NCBI GenBank assembly: GCA_031291325.1
Contig: JARLJG010000001.1
Coordinates: 1 to 64,000, forward strand
Direction of reading: 5' to 3'
From: Burkholderiaceae bacterium
GTDB taxonomy: Bacteria > Pseudomonadota > Gammaproteobacteria > Burkholderiales > Burkholderiaceae_D
Length of the DNA stretch: 64,000 nucleotides
A model generated the notes under the pieces. It had not been told where the DNA came from, searched no databases, and was given only the letters and a program-made list of their open reading frames with translations. Shown piece after piece: positions 46,174 through 55,080 of this stretch. The translations under genes were made by a program, and so were the position numbers. Every line of letters begins with the position of its first letter. The first letter of the stretch is position 1.

Positions 46174-46968
46174 ATGAATTCAAGACTCTCGTTGGAACGA
46201 ATAAAGGACTTGCGCACGGCGGCGGCGCAAGGCGTGGAAGTGGTGCTGGTTGCCGAAACCGGCTCGACCAATGCCGATTTGCTGGCCGGGGTCGCGCATT
46301 TCGTCGGCCCACGCTTGTTGCTGGCTGAAACCCAGACTGCCGGCAAGGGGCGCGCCGGGCGCGTCTGGCATTCCGAGCCTGGCGCCACGCTGACCTTTTC
46401 GCTGGCATGGAAATTCCACTTGCCGACGCACGCCTTGCTTGGCTTGCCGTTGGCGGTCGGCGTGGCGATTGCCGAGGCCCTGGCGCAGTTCGACGTCGAC
46501 GCCAAGCTGAAATGGCCGAACGATGTGCTGCTGGACGGCAAAAAGTTGGCTGGTGTCTTGATCGAGACGGCCGTGGTCAAGGGAGCGCCGGTCGATCAGG
46601 TGTGGGCGGTGATCGGCATCGGCATCAACCTGGCGGTCCCGGAGCACTTGGCGGCGCGAATCGAGCGGCCGGTGGCGGCAGCGCCAAGCCTGCAAGCGGA
46701 CCGCAGCCGGGTAGTCGCCGCTTTGCTGAACAGTTTGGCGCAAGCGGCGATCTCGTTTCAGGCCCAGGGTTTTGCCGCGTTCAGGGCGCGCTGGAACGCA
46801 TTGCACGCTTATGGCGGCCAGCAAGTGAGCATCGTCGATGGCGGTCGTGTACTGCACGCCGGGCTGGCGGGCGGGGTCGACGACAGCGGCCGCTTGTTGC
46901 TGGATACGCCGACCGGGCCGATTGCGGTGGTGGCCGGCGACGTGTCGCTGCGGGCGCGGGAAGATTGA
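46174..46968 (+). CDS. birA: Biotin--[acetyl-CoA-carboxylase] ligase, catalytic type only
   Basis: Attaches biotin to the carboxyl carrier protein via biotinyl-AMP. 264 residues from MNSRLSLERIKD. GSTNADLL, QTAGKGRAGRVWHSEPGATLTFS and KWPNDVLLDGKKLAGVLIE form the biotin/ATP site, and a small C-terminal domain follows. There is no N-terminal winged helix, so this is a monofunctional ligase that cannot repress the bio genes. Only 2 bp separate it from coaX. Confidence 0.95.
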   Translation: MNSRLSLERIKDLRTAAAQGVEVVLVAETGSTNADLLAGVAHFVGPRLLLAETQTAGKGRAGRVWHSEPGATLTFSLAWKFHLPTHALLGLPLAVGVAIAEALAQFDVDAKLKWPNDVLLDGKKLAGVLIETAVVKGAPVDQVWAVIGIGINLAVPEHLAARIERPVAAAPSLQADRSRVVAALLNSLAQAAISFQAQGFAAFRARWNALHAYGGQQVSIVDGGRVLHAGLAGGVDDSGRLLLDTPTGPIAVVAGDVSLRARED

Positions 46969-46970
46969 CG

Positions 46971-47750
46971 ATGATGTTATTCATCGATGCCGGCAACACC
47001 AGGATCAAATGGGCCGCCGCCGAAGCCGGCGCGCAACTCGGCGCTTGGTCGAGCTTCGGCTCGGTGGCGCACGAGCAGCTGGCGCAACTGGCGCTGGCGT
47101 GGCGCGATTTGCGCATCGGACGGACCGTCGCCAGCAATGTCGCCGGCGCGGGCGTGCGCGCCAGTCTGGAGCAGATTTTATCTTCGGTTGTCGACGGCGG
47201 CGCGCCGCCGGTCGCCTGGTTTGCGTCGTCGCCGGCTTGCGCCGGCTTGCGCAACGGCTATCGGCAAGCGCAACAGCTGGGGAGCGACCGTTTCGCGTCG
47301 GCCATCGGCGCGCGCGCATTATTTCCCGAACGGGCGCTGTTGGTCGTCACCTGCGGCACCGCAACCACGATCGATGCGGTCAGCGCCGACGGCGTCTTCA
47401 CCGGCGGCATGATCTTGCCAGGACTGAAATTGATGGCTGCGTCGTTGGCGCGCGGCACCGCGCAACTGCCGGAAGTGGTCGCCCAGGGCGAGCGCTTGCC
47501 GCTGTTTGCCGACAATACCGAGGAAGCCATCGTCAGCGGTTGCATTTCCGCGCACGCTGGCGCAATCGAGCGCGCATTCGCGGGGCTCGCCCGTTTGTGC
47601 CCGGGAGAATCGATACAATGCATCGTCTCGGGCGGCGCCGGTGCGCTGATCTGCGCGCACCTTGCGATACCTTGCGTCCATGTGGATAATCTGGTGCTGC
47701 TGGGTTTGCAAACCGCTGCCCCCCAACTTTTACCGACTTCCCCATGCTGA
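46971..47750 (+). CDS. coaX: Type III pantothenate kinase
   Basis: First step of coenzyme A synthesis, phosphorylating pantothenate; the type III enzyme needs a monovalent cation and escapes CoA feedback. 259 residues: DAGNTRIKWA at the N-terminus (phosphate 1), TCGTATTIDA (phosphate 2) and GGMILPGLKLMAASLARGTA. The start has two in-frame ATGs (46971 and 46974). Overlaps the next gene by 7 bp; birA-coaX-SPOR is a common betaproteobacterial trio. Confidence 0.95.
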   Translation: MMLFIDAGNTRIKWAAAEAGAQLGAWSSFGSVAHEQLAQLALAWRDLRIGRTVASNVAGAGVRASLEQILSSVVDGGAPPVAWFASSPACAGLRNGYRQAQQLGSDRFASAIGARALFPERALLVVTCGTATTIDAVSADGVFTGGMILPGLKLMAASLARGTAQLPEVVAQGERLPLFADNTEEAIVSGCISAHAGAIERAFAGLARLCPGESIQCIVSGGAGALICAHLAIPCVHVDNLVLLGLQTAAPQLLPTSPC

Positions 47751-48493
47751 AATTCATATTCTGGAGCCTGCTTCTGGCCAATGCCGGCCTGTTGGCCTAT
47801 CAGCTCGGCTATCTCGAAGCCTGGATTCCCGACGGCCATGAACCGGCCCGCATGAAGCGCCAAGTGCATGCCGAGTCGATGAAGCCGATGTCGACTGCTG
47901 CGATCGCCGCCGCCTTGGCGCCGGCAGCGGCGACAAATGCGGCGGCGGCAAACACGGCGGCGGCGCCCGTCTGCAGGGAAATCGGCAATTTCGATAACGC
48001 CGCCGCCAAACGGTTCGAGGCGCTATTGCAGCCGCTGGCTTTGGGCGACAAGTTGTCGCGCCGCGATATCGAGGAAGTCGCCAACCATATCGTCTACATT
48101 CCGTCGCTGGGAAGCAAGGAGGCAGCCGACAAGAAGGCCGCCGAACTGCGCCGTTTGGGCGTGGCCGATTTTTACGTCATTCAGGATGCCGGCGATTTTC
48201 GTTGGGGGATTTCGCTGGGCGTCTTCAGAACCGAAGACGCGGCGCGGGCGCTGCTGGCCGCGATGAACCAGAAAGGCGTGCACAGTGCACGCCTGGGATT
48301 GCATAGCGTCGCCGCGACCAAGGTTGCCTACCGGTTGCGCAATCTGGATGCCGCCGCGCTGGCCGGGTTGGACAAGGCGACGGCAGAATTTCCACGTGTC
48401 GAGACGCACAGTTGCGACCTCACTGCCAGCGCTGTGGATAAGACCGCCGTGCCGACTGACAAGCAAAGCTTTCCGCGCGACGTCGTCCGTTGA
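47744..48493 (+). CDS. SPOR-domain inner-membrane protein
   Basis: 249 residues. N-terminal membrane anchor (MLKFIFWSLLLANAGLLAYQ), an Ala-rich linker and a SPOR-like domain (about 95-190; ADFYVIQDAGDFRWGISLGVFRTEDAARALL) that in related proteins binds glycan stripped of stem peptides at division sites. The C-terminal 40 residues are variable. Co-transcribed with birA and coaX by overlap. A cell-division role is inferred from the domain. Confidence 0.85.
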   Translation: MLKFIFWSLLLANAGLLAYQLGYLEAWIPDGHEPARMKRQVHAESMKPMSTAAIAAALAPAAATNAAAANTAAAPVCREIGNFDNAAAKRFEALLQPLALGDKLSRRDIEEVANHIVYIPSLGSKEAADKKAAELRRLGVADFYVIQDAGDFRWGISLGVFRTEDAARALLAAMNQKGVHSARLGLHSVAATKVAYRLRNLDAAALAGLDKATAEFPRVETHSCDLTASAVDKTAVPTDKQSFPRDVVR

Positions 48494-48519
48494 TAGCGGC
48501 GGTTGATTTTGCTCGCTTC

Positions 48520-49644
48520 CTAAAGCACGCTGCGCTGTTCAACCAATTCGCCGCCGATCGATTGGTAGATCACGACCGTGCCATCCTTGACATCGCCTTT
48601 TTCGTCGAATTCGACCGACCCTTGAATCTTGCCGTCGAATGAACCCTTGGCCAGGAAGGGCAGATAGACGGCTGGATCGCTGGAACTCGCCTCCTGCATC
48701 GCCTGCGCGAAAATGTGGATGCCATCGTAGGCCGGCACCGCATACGCTCCCGGCTTGCCGTACTTGGCGGTATACGCTTGCGTGAAGCCGGCGCCGGCCG
48801 ACAGCCAGGACGGCGGCACGCCGGCAACCGTGCAATAGTAGTTGCTGTTGAGATCGCCTTGCGCATGCTGGATGGGGGACTGGTCGCACAGCGCGTCGCC
48901 GGCCACGAACCTGATCGATGTGTCGGTCTTGCGCAGCTCTTTAATCAACGGCAAACCGACCCCTTCGTCGCCGCCGAAGAAGACCACATCGGCTTTGCTA
49001 TCCTTGATTTTCTGGATTTCCGCGGCCCAATCGACGGCTTTCGGATTGATGCTGACGCGCGGCGGCGCGATATTCTTGGTCTTGAGTTGCTTGATTACTT
49101 CATCGGCCAGACCGATCCCGAACGGGGTGCCGTCATCGACGATGTAGACCGACTTCGCCTTCAATTTTTCGCTGATCAACAGGCCGATGGTCGTGCCTTG
49201 CTGGATGTCGTCGGCCAAAATGCGGAACGCGGTCTTGAAGCCCTGGCGCGTGTATTTCGGGTTGGTCGACACCGACATCTGCGGGATGCCGGCTTTCGCA
49301 TAGACAGCCGAGGCAGGAATCGTGACGCCCGAATTGAAGTCGCCGAACACCGCGTTGACCTTGGCGTCGATCAGCGTTTGCGCCGCCTGCTTGCCGGTTT
49401 CGGGGTCGGCTTTGTCGTCGGCCACCACCAATTCGAAATGCGCGCGCCGACCGTTGATGGTGAAATGATCCTGGTTCAATTCGTCGACGGCGACCTGGGC
49501 GCCGCTCTGGATATCCTTGCCGAACTGGGCGAGCGGCCCTGTCATCGGCGCAGCCACGCCGATCTTGACGTCCATCTCGCGATTACATCCGGCTAGCAGG
49601 CCGATGGCTAATACCGTACAAGTGCAACGCAACAAGAAATCCAT
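48520..49644 (-). CDS. Leu/Ile/Val-type periplasmic binding lipoprotein
   Basis: 374 residues, two-lobed ABC substrate-binding protein of the LivJ class. Lipobox LLAGC with Cys20 makes it a lipoprotein, unusual in Gram-negatives for this class though not rare. Core motifs: VKIGVAAPMTGPLAQFGKD, QIQSGAQVAVDELN-like region, VNAVFGDFNSGVTIPAS and YAVPAYDGIHIFAQAM. No permease or ATPase genes adjoin it, so it either works with a distant transporter or serves as a sensor. Confidence 0.9.
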   Translation of the reverse strand: MDFLLRCTCTVLAIGLLAGCNREMDVKIGVAAPMTGPLAQFGKDIQSGAQVAVDELNQDHFTINGRRAHFELVVADDKADPETGKQAAQTLIDAKVNAVFGDFNSGVTIPASAVYAKAGIPQMSVSTNPKYTRQGFKTAFRILADDIQQGTTIGLLISEKLKAKSVYIVDDGTPFGIGLADEVIKQLKTKNIAPPRVSINPKAVDWAAEIQKIKDSKADVVFFGGDEGVGLPLIKELRKTDTSIRFVAGDALCDQSPIQHAQGDLNSNYYCTVAGVPPSWLSAGAGFTQAYTAKYGKPGAYAVPAYDGIHIFAQAMQEASSSDPAVYLPFLAKGSFDGKIQGSVEFDEKGDVKDGTVVIYQSIGGELVEQRSVL

Positions 49645-49947
49645 TTATTTCCCCAAAGCGGTTTGAATTTTATATTAGGCGAACGCAAAAGCAGTCGTCC
49701 GTTGCAATGAAGCGTAGCGCAAACGCCGCGCGGAATCGATTCTCCTCGCCATCGTCGCCAGCCTCAGCCTGCCACAGGATTCTGTATGTGGCAATGGTGC
49801 TAGTTTGCAAGATATTAGGACGGTAACGCAAGAATTAAATTTTGAATTTGCGCAGTTTCGATCGCACTTATTGCGTGTTGAAATGTAACAATTCCGCGTG
49901 GGGCGCGCGTTGCAAGGGTTATTTAACTCTTGCTGGAAGGCAGGAAG
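49645..49947. other. Intergenic region, nothing recognised
   Basis: 303 bp between the binding-protein start and the zf-HC2 stop. It should contain the promoter of the binding protein. No hairpin terminator for the sigma/anti-sigma operon and no gene could be supported. Confidence 0.4.
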
Positions 49948-50160
49948 TTATTTTTCGTCCGGCTCTTGACCGGCGTCGTCGGGGATGGTCAGTTGTTGCA
50001 TCGCCCGCCGCAGCAAGTCCATTTGCTTGCTGAAGGCGCCACAGGCGTCGCAAACCATCAGATGCAAACGCATGCGCCAACGCTCGACGAGCGACAAATC
50101 GCGATCCAAGCCTTCGGAGACCAGGCGGTGCACTTCTTTACAGGTAGGTTTGAGCCCCAT
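49948..50160 (-). CDS. Zinc-finger (zf-HC2) anti-sigma-like protein
   Basis: 70 residues: a lone anti-sigma zinc-finger domain, with PTCKEVHRLVSEGLDRDLSL and RLHLMVCDACGAF giving the His-x3-type HC2 arrangement (C7, H33-type histidine, C37, C40). There is no membrane segment, so it is a soluble regulator. Encoded 39 bp after the ECF sigma gene on the same strand, hence presumably its cognate antagonist, with zinc release as a possible redox or metal signal. Confidence 0.85.
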   Translation of the reverse strand: MGLKPTCKEVHRLVSEGLDRDLSLVERWRMRLHLMVCDACGAFSKQMDLLRRAMQQLTIPDDAGQEPDEK

Positions 50161-50199
50161 ATTCTCTTATGTTCATTGTTTCTTTGGCACAGGTGCCTG

Positions 50200-50766
50200 C
50201 TATCCCGGCTGGTTGCCGAACCAGTTCAAATCGAGACATTCGCGCAATTTGACGCGTGCGCGAAACAGCAGCACCCAAGCATTAGACGTGGAAACGTTCA
50301 ATTCCTTACATATTTCTTCGGTTTCCAGTTCCAGCCACTCGCGCATCATGAAAATGCGCGCGGTTTTGGCAGGGAGTTTTTCCAGGCAAATTTCCATTAC
50401 CCGGAAAAAATCCTTTTGCTGCAGCGTGGCGTCCGGATCGCCCCATTGACGCGGCATCTCAACGGTATGGCCATCGGCGGTGAATAGTGCATCGATGACA
50501 TCGTCGTCCGACTGGTCTTCCGCCGCGTCAAATTGGCGCGTGCGTTTGGATACGCGCAAGGCGTCGATGATCTTGTGCTTCAAGATGCCGGTCAAATAAG
50601 TGCGCAGCGACGATTGTCCGGCGAAGCGCTCCGGCTTTTCCAGCGCCGCGATCAGGGTATCTTGCACCACGTCTTCGGCCACCGCGTCGTTGCGCAACTG
50701 TAACATGGCAAACCGATACAGGGCCGGACGCAGTGCGTTGAGTTGGGTATGCAGGGTGTCGGTCAT
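50200..50766 (-). CDS. ECF RNA polymerase sigma factor
   Basis: 188-residue sigma-70-family factor with region 2 (about 15-80, YRFAMLQLRNDAVAEDVVQDTLIAALE) and region 4 (about 125-180, LEKLPAKTARIFMMREWLELETEEICKELNVSTSNAWVLLFRARVKLR in two pieces). Start MTDTLHTQLN chosen for length; the upstream frame to 50880 adds no sigma sequence. It is paired with a soluble zf-HC2 protein, an arrangement typical of stress-responsive ECF factors in Burkholderiales. Its target promoters are unknown. Confidence 0.92.
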   Translation of the reverse strand: MTDTLHTQLNALRPALYRFAMLQLRNDAVAEDVVQDTLIAALEKPERFAGQSSLRTYLTGILKHKIIDALRVSKRTRQFDAAEDQSDDDVIDALFTADGHTVEMPRQWGDPDATLQQKDFFRVMEICLEKLPAKTARIFMMREWLELETEEICKELNVSTSNAWVLLFRARVKLRECLDLNWFGNQPG

Positions 50767-51090
50767 TTTGCCGCCGTTGAAATTCAGGCATGAGCCTGGT
50801 GTAGTGCTTCGCAATTGATGAAACAAAATAAGCGAGTCTTTTCGCGCCATGCGTCGTTGCAAATCCTCGCGATAGTTCACTATCGCTCCGGTGTGCGCCT
50901 AGCCTGACACAAAAATACATCGCTTCTTTTGCTCCACCAATTACGAAGCACTACACTAGCGGATAGCTGCAGGAAACACAAGCACCGGCGAATTGTTTCG
51001 GCTCTGTGACATGCGTGGTTTTTTCGCGGCGCGTGCAACGGCTGCGGCGTTTCGCTGTAAAATCGCCGAAATATATTTACTGGACTCCTC
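50767..51090. other. Divergent intergenic region between the ECF sigma gene and argB
   Basis: 324 bp holding both promoters. A -10-like TAAAAT sits at 51057-51062, about 30 bp before the argB ATG. No gene or strong palindrome seen. Confidence 0.4.
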
Positions 51091-52002
51091 ATGACAGACT
51101 TGAGCAACCCGAATGGCGACCTGAGCGAAGTTGCTCCCCATATCAAGGCGCAAATTCTAGCCGAGGCCTTGCCTTATATTCGTAAATTCCACGGCAAGAC
51201 CATCGTCGTCAAATACGGCGGCAATGCGATGACCGAAGAAAAGCTGAAACATGGCTTCGCGCGCGACGTGATCTTGTTGAAGCTGGTCGGCATGAACCCG
51301 GTGGTGGTGCACGGCGGCGGGCCGCAGATCGACAATGCGTTGAAGAAAATCGGCAAGCAAGGCAGCTTCATCCAGGGCATGCGCATCACCGACGAAGACA
51401 CGATGGAAGTGGTCGAATGGGTGTTGGGCGGCGAAGTGCAGCAGGATATCGTGATGTTGATTAACCATTACGGCGGCCAGGCAGTCGGCTTGACCGGCAA
51501 GGACGGCGGCTTGATCCGCGCCCGCAAGATGAAGATGGCCGACCGCGAAAATCCCGGTCAGTTCATCGATATCGGCTTCGTCGGCGAAATCGACGCGATC
51601 AACCCGGCGGTGGTGAAAGCCTTGCAGGACGACGCCTTCATCCCGATCATTTCGCCGATCGGCTTCGGCGACGACGGCCAGGCCTACAACATCAATGCCG
51701 ATCTGGTGGCCGGCAAGATCGCGGAAATCCTGAAGGCGGAAAAATTGATCATGATGACCAATATTCCCGGCGTGATGGACAAGAACGGCAACCTGGTGAC
51801 CGATCTTTCGGCGCGCGAAATCGATGAAATGTTCGAGGACGGCACCATTTCAGGCGGCATGCTGCCGAAAATCTCGTCGGCGCTGGACGCCGCCAAATCG
51901 GGCGTCAACACCGTGCACATCATCGATGGCCGCATCGAACATTCGCTGCTGCTCGAAGTGTTGACCGAACAAGCATTCGGAACGATGATCCGCTCGCATT
52001 GA
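51091..52002 (+). CDS. argB: Acetylglutamate kinase
   Basis: Second step of arginine synthesis, phosphorylating N-acetylglutamate. 303 residues, with the amino-acid-kinase motifs [10 protein letters not shown] (ATP side), [10 protein letters not shown], and the C-terminal [18 protein letters not shown] with HIIDGR. An N-terminal extension of about 25 residues (helix) suggests the hexameric, arginine-inhibited form. Stops 12 bp before a convergent gene. Confidence 0.97.
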   Translation: MTDLSNPNGDLSEVAPHIKAQILAEALPYIRKFHGKTIVVKYGGNAMTEEKLKHGFARDVILLKLVGMNPVVVHGGGPQIDNALKKIGKQGSFIQGMRITDEDTMEVVEWVLGGEVQQDIVMLINHYGGQAVGLTGKDGGLIRARKMKMADRENPGQFIDIGFVGEIDAINPAVVKALQDDAFIPIISPIGFGDDGQAYNINADLVAGKIAEILKAEKLIMMTNIPGVMDKNGNLVTDLSAREIDEMFEDGTISGGMLPKISSALDAAKSGVNTVHIIDGRIEHSLLLEVLTEQAFGTMIRSH

Positions 52003-52014
52003 GTCCCGATCAGG

Positions 52015-52929
52015 TCAATACAGTTTCGTTACCGCGTAGCCGCGCTTCGCAAGAAGTTGCGGCACGCCGTTGGCGCCGATCAAATGCAGCAGGCCGATGC
52101 CGACGAAGCTGGCTTTCTGGTCTTTCAACATCGCTTCGATTTTATCCGCCAGCGCCGGATTGCGTCTGCCCAGCAACACCTGAATAAAGAATTTCCCCGA
52201 CGTGGTGCGATCCCTTTGCGCCTCGGCCAGCAGGTGGTTGAAAGCCTTTTGGTTGGCGTTGGCCCATGCATCGACCAGCTCTTGCGTGTTTTTGCGCATT
52301 TCGCCCGATTGCATGTCCTTCAAATTGTCGATTAAATATTGCTCTTGTTGTTTTTCCGTTAAGCCATCGAATAGCGATAATTGGAAGTCAGCCGATTCGA
52401 GTGCAACGATGCTCTTGCCTTGCTCCGTGGCCGCTGCCGACAAATAGGACTCGGTCGCCAGATCGGTGCGGTAGCCTTGTTGCTCCAGCGCGGCAACCAG
52501 CAAGAGATTGGCGATCATCCAGGTTTTCATGTGCGCCACGCGCTCGAACGGAATGTGCGCTTGCGCCAGCGCCGCCTGCAAGCGTTGCAGGCCGGCTGCC
52601 GAAAGATGCTTGTCGACCGTATCGTCGCCGGCATACATGCCGTATTTTTGCACTGCGTCTTGCATCGCGGCGGCGTCGCGCAAGTCCAGCTCCAAGGCCA
52701 GTGTGCCGGCTTCGGCCAGCGCTTGCGTGGCTTGGCTTTCGAGCGGGAAGAAGTCCGGGCGGCCGATGTGGATGGTGCCGAACAGGTAGCTGGTGTGACC
52801 TTGGTAGCGAACCCGGTACAAGGTGCCGCGCGGCGGGATCGGCTGCGCTTGCGCAGTTTCTGCAACCGCAAGCGTTTCTGCGCCAAGGCCGAACAGCAAA
52901 ACGAACAATATAATAAGACGATTACGCAT
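52015..52929 (-). CDS. TraB/GumN-family exported protein
   Basis: 304 residues with a signal peptide (NRLIILFVLLFGLGAETLAVA). TraB/GumN features: TSYLFGTIHIGRPDFFPL near the start, LALELDLRDAA, and the C-terminal ASFVGIGLLHLIGANGVPQLL, corresponding to the metal-binding GxH/GxxH motifs. Biochemical role unproven; a metalloprotease function has been proposed for the family. The start codon overlaps by two bases the start of the divergent nucleotidase gene; a longer frame upstream was rejected. Confidence 0.88.
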   Translation of the reverse strand: MRNRLIILFVLLFGLGAETLAVAETAQAQPIPPRGTLYRVRYQGHTSYLFGTIHIGRPDFFPLESQATQALAEAGTLALELDLRDAAAMQDAVQKYGMYAGDDTVDKHLSAAGLQRLQAALAQAHIPFERVAHMKTWMIANLLLVAALEQQGYRTDLATESYLSAAATEQGKSIVALESADFQLSLFDGLTEKQQEQYLIDNLKDMQSGEMRKNTQELVDAWANANQKAFNHLLAEAQRDRTTSGKFFIQVLLGRRNPALADKIEAMLKDQKASFVGIGLLHLIGANGVPQLLAKRGYAVTKLY

Positions 52930-53686
52930 GCACACTCCAAAAATGGCCAAAAGACCGTCGTCCACGCTGACCTGGTTATTCGATCTCGACAATACCCTGC
53001 ACGACGCATCGCACGCGATTTTCCCGGCGATCAATGTCAACATGAACCGCTACATGGCGCAGGTGCTGGGGCGCGACGGCCTGCCGGACGATGCCGCCGC
53101 CGTCGACGCGGCGCGCCTGGCATATTGGCGGCGCTACGGCGCCACCTTGCTCGGTATGGTAAAGCATCATCAAGTGCGGGCGGAAGAATTCTTGCGCGCA
53201 GCGCATCGCTTCGACGATCTGACGCAAATGATACGCGCCGAACGCGGCCTGGCGCGCCTGTTGCGGCGTTTGCCGGGGACCAAAATCCTGTTGACCAATG
53301 CGCCGCGCGCGTATTCCCACGCGGTGCTGCGGCATTTGGGTTTGCATCGCCATTTCGTGCGGCACATCCCGATCGAGGCGATGTATGTGCATCGCACCTT
53401 GCGCCCCAAGCCGTCGAAACCGCTGCTGCGCAAGATCCTGGCGCGCGAGCGCATAGCCGCGCGCCGCTGCGTGCTGGTGGAAGATACCATCGGCACTTTG
53501 AAAGCGGCCAAGGCCCTGGGCTTGCGCACTGCCTGGATAACGCGCTATCTTGGCGATAGCGTGAATTTTCCTGCCGGTGGCGTCGCCTCGGCAAGGATGC
53601 GCTTGACGCGGCGCCCCGCCTACGTCGATGTCAAAGTAAAATCCATCGGCGGGCTTGCCAGACATCTGCGACGATTGGTGGCGTAA
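52928..53686 (+). CDS. Pyrimidine 5'-nucleotidase-type HAD phosphatase
   Basis: 252 residues. HAD motif I FDLDNTLHDA, motif II LLTNAPRAYS, the lysine of motif III in LRPKPSKPLL and motif IV VEDTIGTLKAAKALG. The close placement between argB and slmA is conserved in betaproteobacteria, where it is annotated as pyrimidine 5'-nucleotidase (SDT1-like). The basic C-terminal tail (RRPAYVDVKVKSIGG) is extra. Two starts are possible, the first ATG at 52928 and MAKRPSS at 52943, both within the start region of the divergent TraB/GumN gene. Confidence 0.88.
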   Translation: MHTPKMAKRPSSTLTWLFDLDNTLHDASHAIFPAINVNMNRYMAQVLGRDGLPDDAAAVDAARLAYWRRYGATLLGMVKHHQVRAEEFLRAAHRFDDLTQMIRAERGLARLLRRLPGTKILLTNAPRAYSHAVLRHLGLHRHFVRHIPIEAMYVHRTLRPKPSKPLLRKILARERIAARRCVLVEDTIGTLKAAKALGLRTAWITRYLGDSVNFPAGGVASARMRLTRRPAYVDVKVKSIGGLARHLRRLVA

Positions 53687-53751
53687 ACTTTCGGCTGGTC
53701 CGACTTTTTTGCGGGTAAGGAAATGCATTTGCGCAAGTTCGGCAAAAACTT

Positions 53752-53833
53752 CGTCGTTCCCGCGAAGGCGGGAACCCATAGTGAGGTAGATCGAGCGAAT
53801 TCCCTATGGGTTCCCGCCTTCGCGGGAACGACG
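53752..53833. repeat. Palindromic repeat (family A inner core), copy 3
   Basis: Perfect 29 bp inverted repeat (53752-53780 and 53805-53833) around a 24 base loop, with arms containing TTCCCGCGAAGGCGGGAA. It is the inner part of family A without the GGTGTGATTCAAA ends. It lies between the nucleotidase gene and slmA, so it could fold as a hairpin in their common transcript. Confidence 0.8.
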
Positions 53834-53918
53834 GAGCGTTATGCACGCGCTAGATTAATGTTTTACACACAAAATATGATTCATCCGATTTTATCCGCGT
53901 GTTCAACCACTAAAAAAT

Positions 53919-54497
53919 ATGGCCACCACCAAACCGGGCGAGCGTAAACTTCAGATTCTGCAAACTCTGGCTGCCATGCTGGAGCAGCCCAAGGGCGAGA
54001 AAATCACCACGGCGGCGCTGGCAAGCCGGCTGCAAGTGTCGGAAGCGGCGCTGTACCGGCATTTCGCCAGCAAGGCCCAGATGTTCGAGGGCTTGATCGA
54101 TTTCATCGAGTCTAGCGTTTTCGGCCTCATCAATCAAATCGCCGCGCAACAGGAGAACGGCTTGTTGCAGGCGCAGGCGATGATAGGCGTGTTGCTCAAT
54201 TTCGCGGAAAAGAACCCCGGCATGACGCGGGTCATGATCGGCGACGCCTTGATTAACGAAGACGAGCGCTTGCAGCTGCGCATGAATCAATTCGTCGACC
54301 GCGTCGAATTGGCGCTCAAGCAAGCGCTGCGCATCGCAGCATCGCAAGGGCAGGGCAGCGAGGCGGAGGTCGCCGCGCGCGCCAATATGATCGTCAGCCT
54401 GGTGGTCGGGCGCTGGCATCGTTTTGCCAAGAGCGGTTTCAAGCAAAGCCCGTCCGACAATGCGCAGGCCCAGATTGCGCTATTACTAGCTGATTGA
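53919..54497 (+). CDS. slmA: Nucleoid occlusion factor SlmA (TetR family)
   Basis: 192-residue TetR-type DNA-binding protein that, bound to its chromosomal sites, blocks FtsZ assembly over the nucleoid. Helix-turn-helix about 33-55 (TTAALASRLQVSEAALYRHFASKAQMFEGLIDFIE). The whole length and the C-terminal domain match SlmA. Conserved neighbours argB and the HAD nucleotidase support it. Tag follows after 4 bp. Confidence 0.93.
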   Translation: MATTKPGERKLQILQTLAAMLEQPKGEKITTAALASRLQVSEAALYRHFASKAQMFEGLIDFIESSVFGLINQIAAQQENGLLQAQAMIGVLLNFAEKNPGMTRVMIGDALINEDERLQLRMNQFVDRVELALKQALRIAASQGQGSEAEVAARANMIVSLVVGRWHRFAKSGFKQSPSDNAQAQIALLLAD

Positions 54498-54501
54498 CGA
54501 T

Positions 54502-55074
54502 ATGAAAAAACGCTGCGCCTGGTGCGGTGACGATCCGCTCTACGTCCGATACCACGACGAAGAATGGGGCGTGCCCGAGCACGACGACCGTCGTCTGTTT
54601 GAAATGCTGACGCTGGAGGGGGCGCAGGCCGGGTTGAGCTGGATCACGGTATTGCGCAAACGCGAAAATTATCGGCAGGCGTTCGACCAGTTCGACCCGC
54701 AGCGCGTGGCCGCTTATGGCGAGCAAAAAGTGCTGGAACTGCTGGCCAACCCCGGCATCGTCCGTAACCGCTTGAAGATACAGTCGGTCGTCAAGAACGC
54801 CAACGGCGTGTTGGCGCTGCAAAAGGAGTTCGGCTCGCTGGATCGCTATCTGTGGTCGTTCGTCGGCGGCAAGCCGATCCAGAATGTGCGGCAACAGCGC
54901 GGCGACGTGCCGGCCTCCACCGAATTATCCGACAACATGAGCAAGGCGTTGAAGAAGCGCGGCTTCGGCTTTGTCGGCACCACGATCTGTTATGCCTTCA
55001 TGCAAGCGACCGGCATGGTCAACGATCATATGGCCGACTGCGCGTTTCGCAAGCCCGCGCGTCAGGCGAAATAA
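54502..55074 (+). CDS. tag: DNA-3-methyladenine glycosylase I
   Basis: Base-excision glycosylase for 3-methyladenine. 190 residues: zinc-type N-terminal CAWCG, YHDEEWGVPEHDDRRLFEML (catalytic Glu region), LEGAQAGLSWITVLRKRENYR, and the C-terminal NDHMADCAFR with the remaining zinc ligands. Overlaps no gene but follows slmA by 4 bp, suggesting co-transcription; its stop is 6 bp from a convergent gene. Confidence 0.95.
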   Translation: MKKRCAWCGDDPLYVRYHDEEWGVPEHDDRRLFEMLTLEGAQAGLSWITVLRKRENYRQAFDQFDPQRVAAYGEQKVLELLANPGIVRNRLKIQSVVKNANGVLALQKEFGSLDRYLWSFVGGKPIQNVRQQRGDVPASTELSDNMSKALKKRGFGFVGTTICYAFMQATGMVNDHMADCAFRKPARQAK

Positions 55075-55080
55075 ATTCAG

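Noticed and set aside
50200-50766. ECF sigma factor as partner of the STN receptor
   Set aside because: Its cognate neighbour is a soluble zf-HC2 protein rather than FecR, and it is 13 kb from the receptor.
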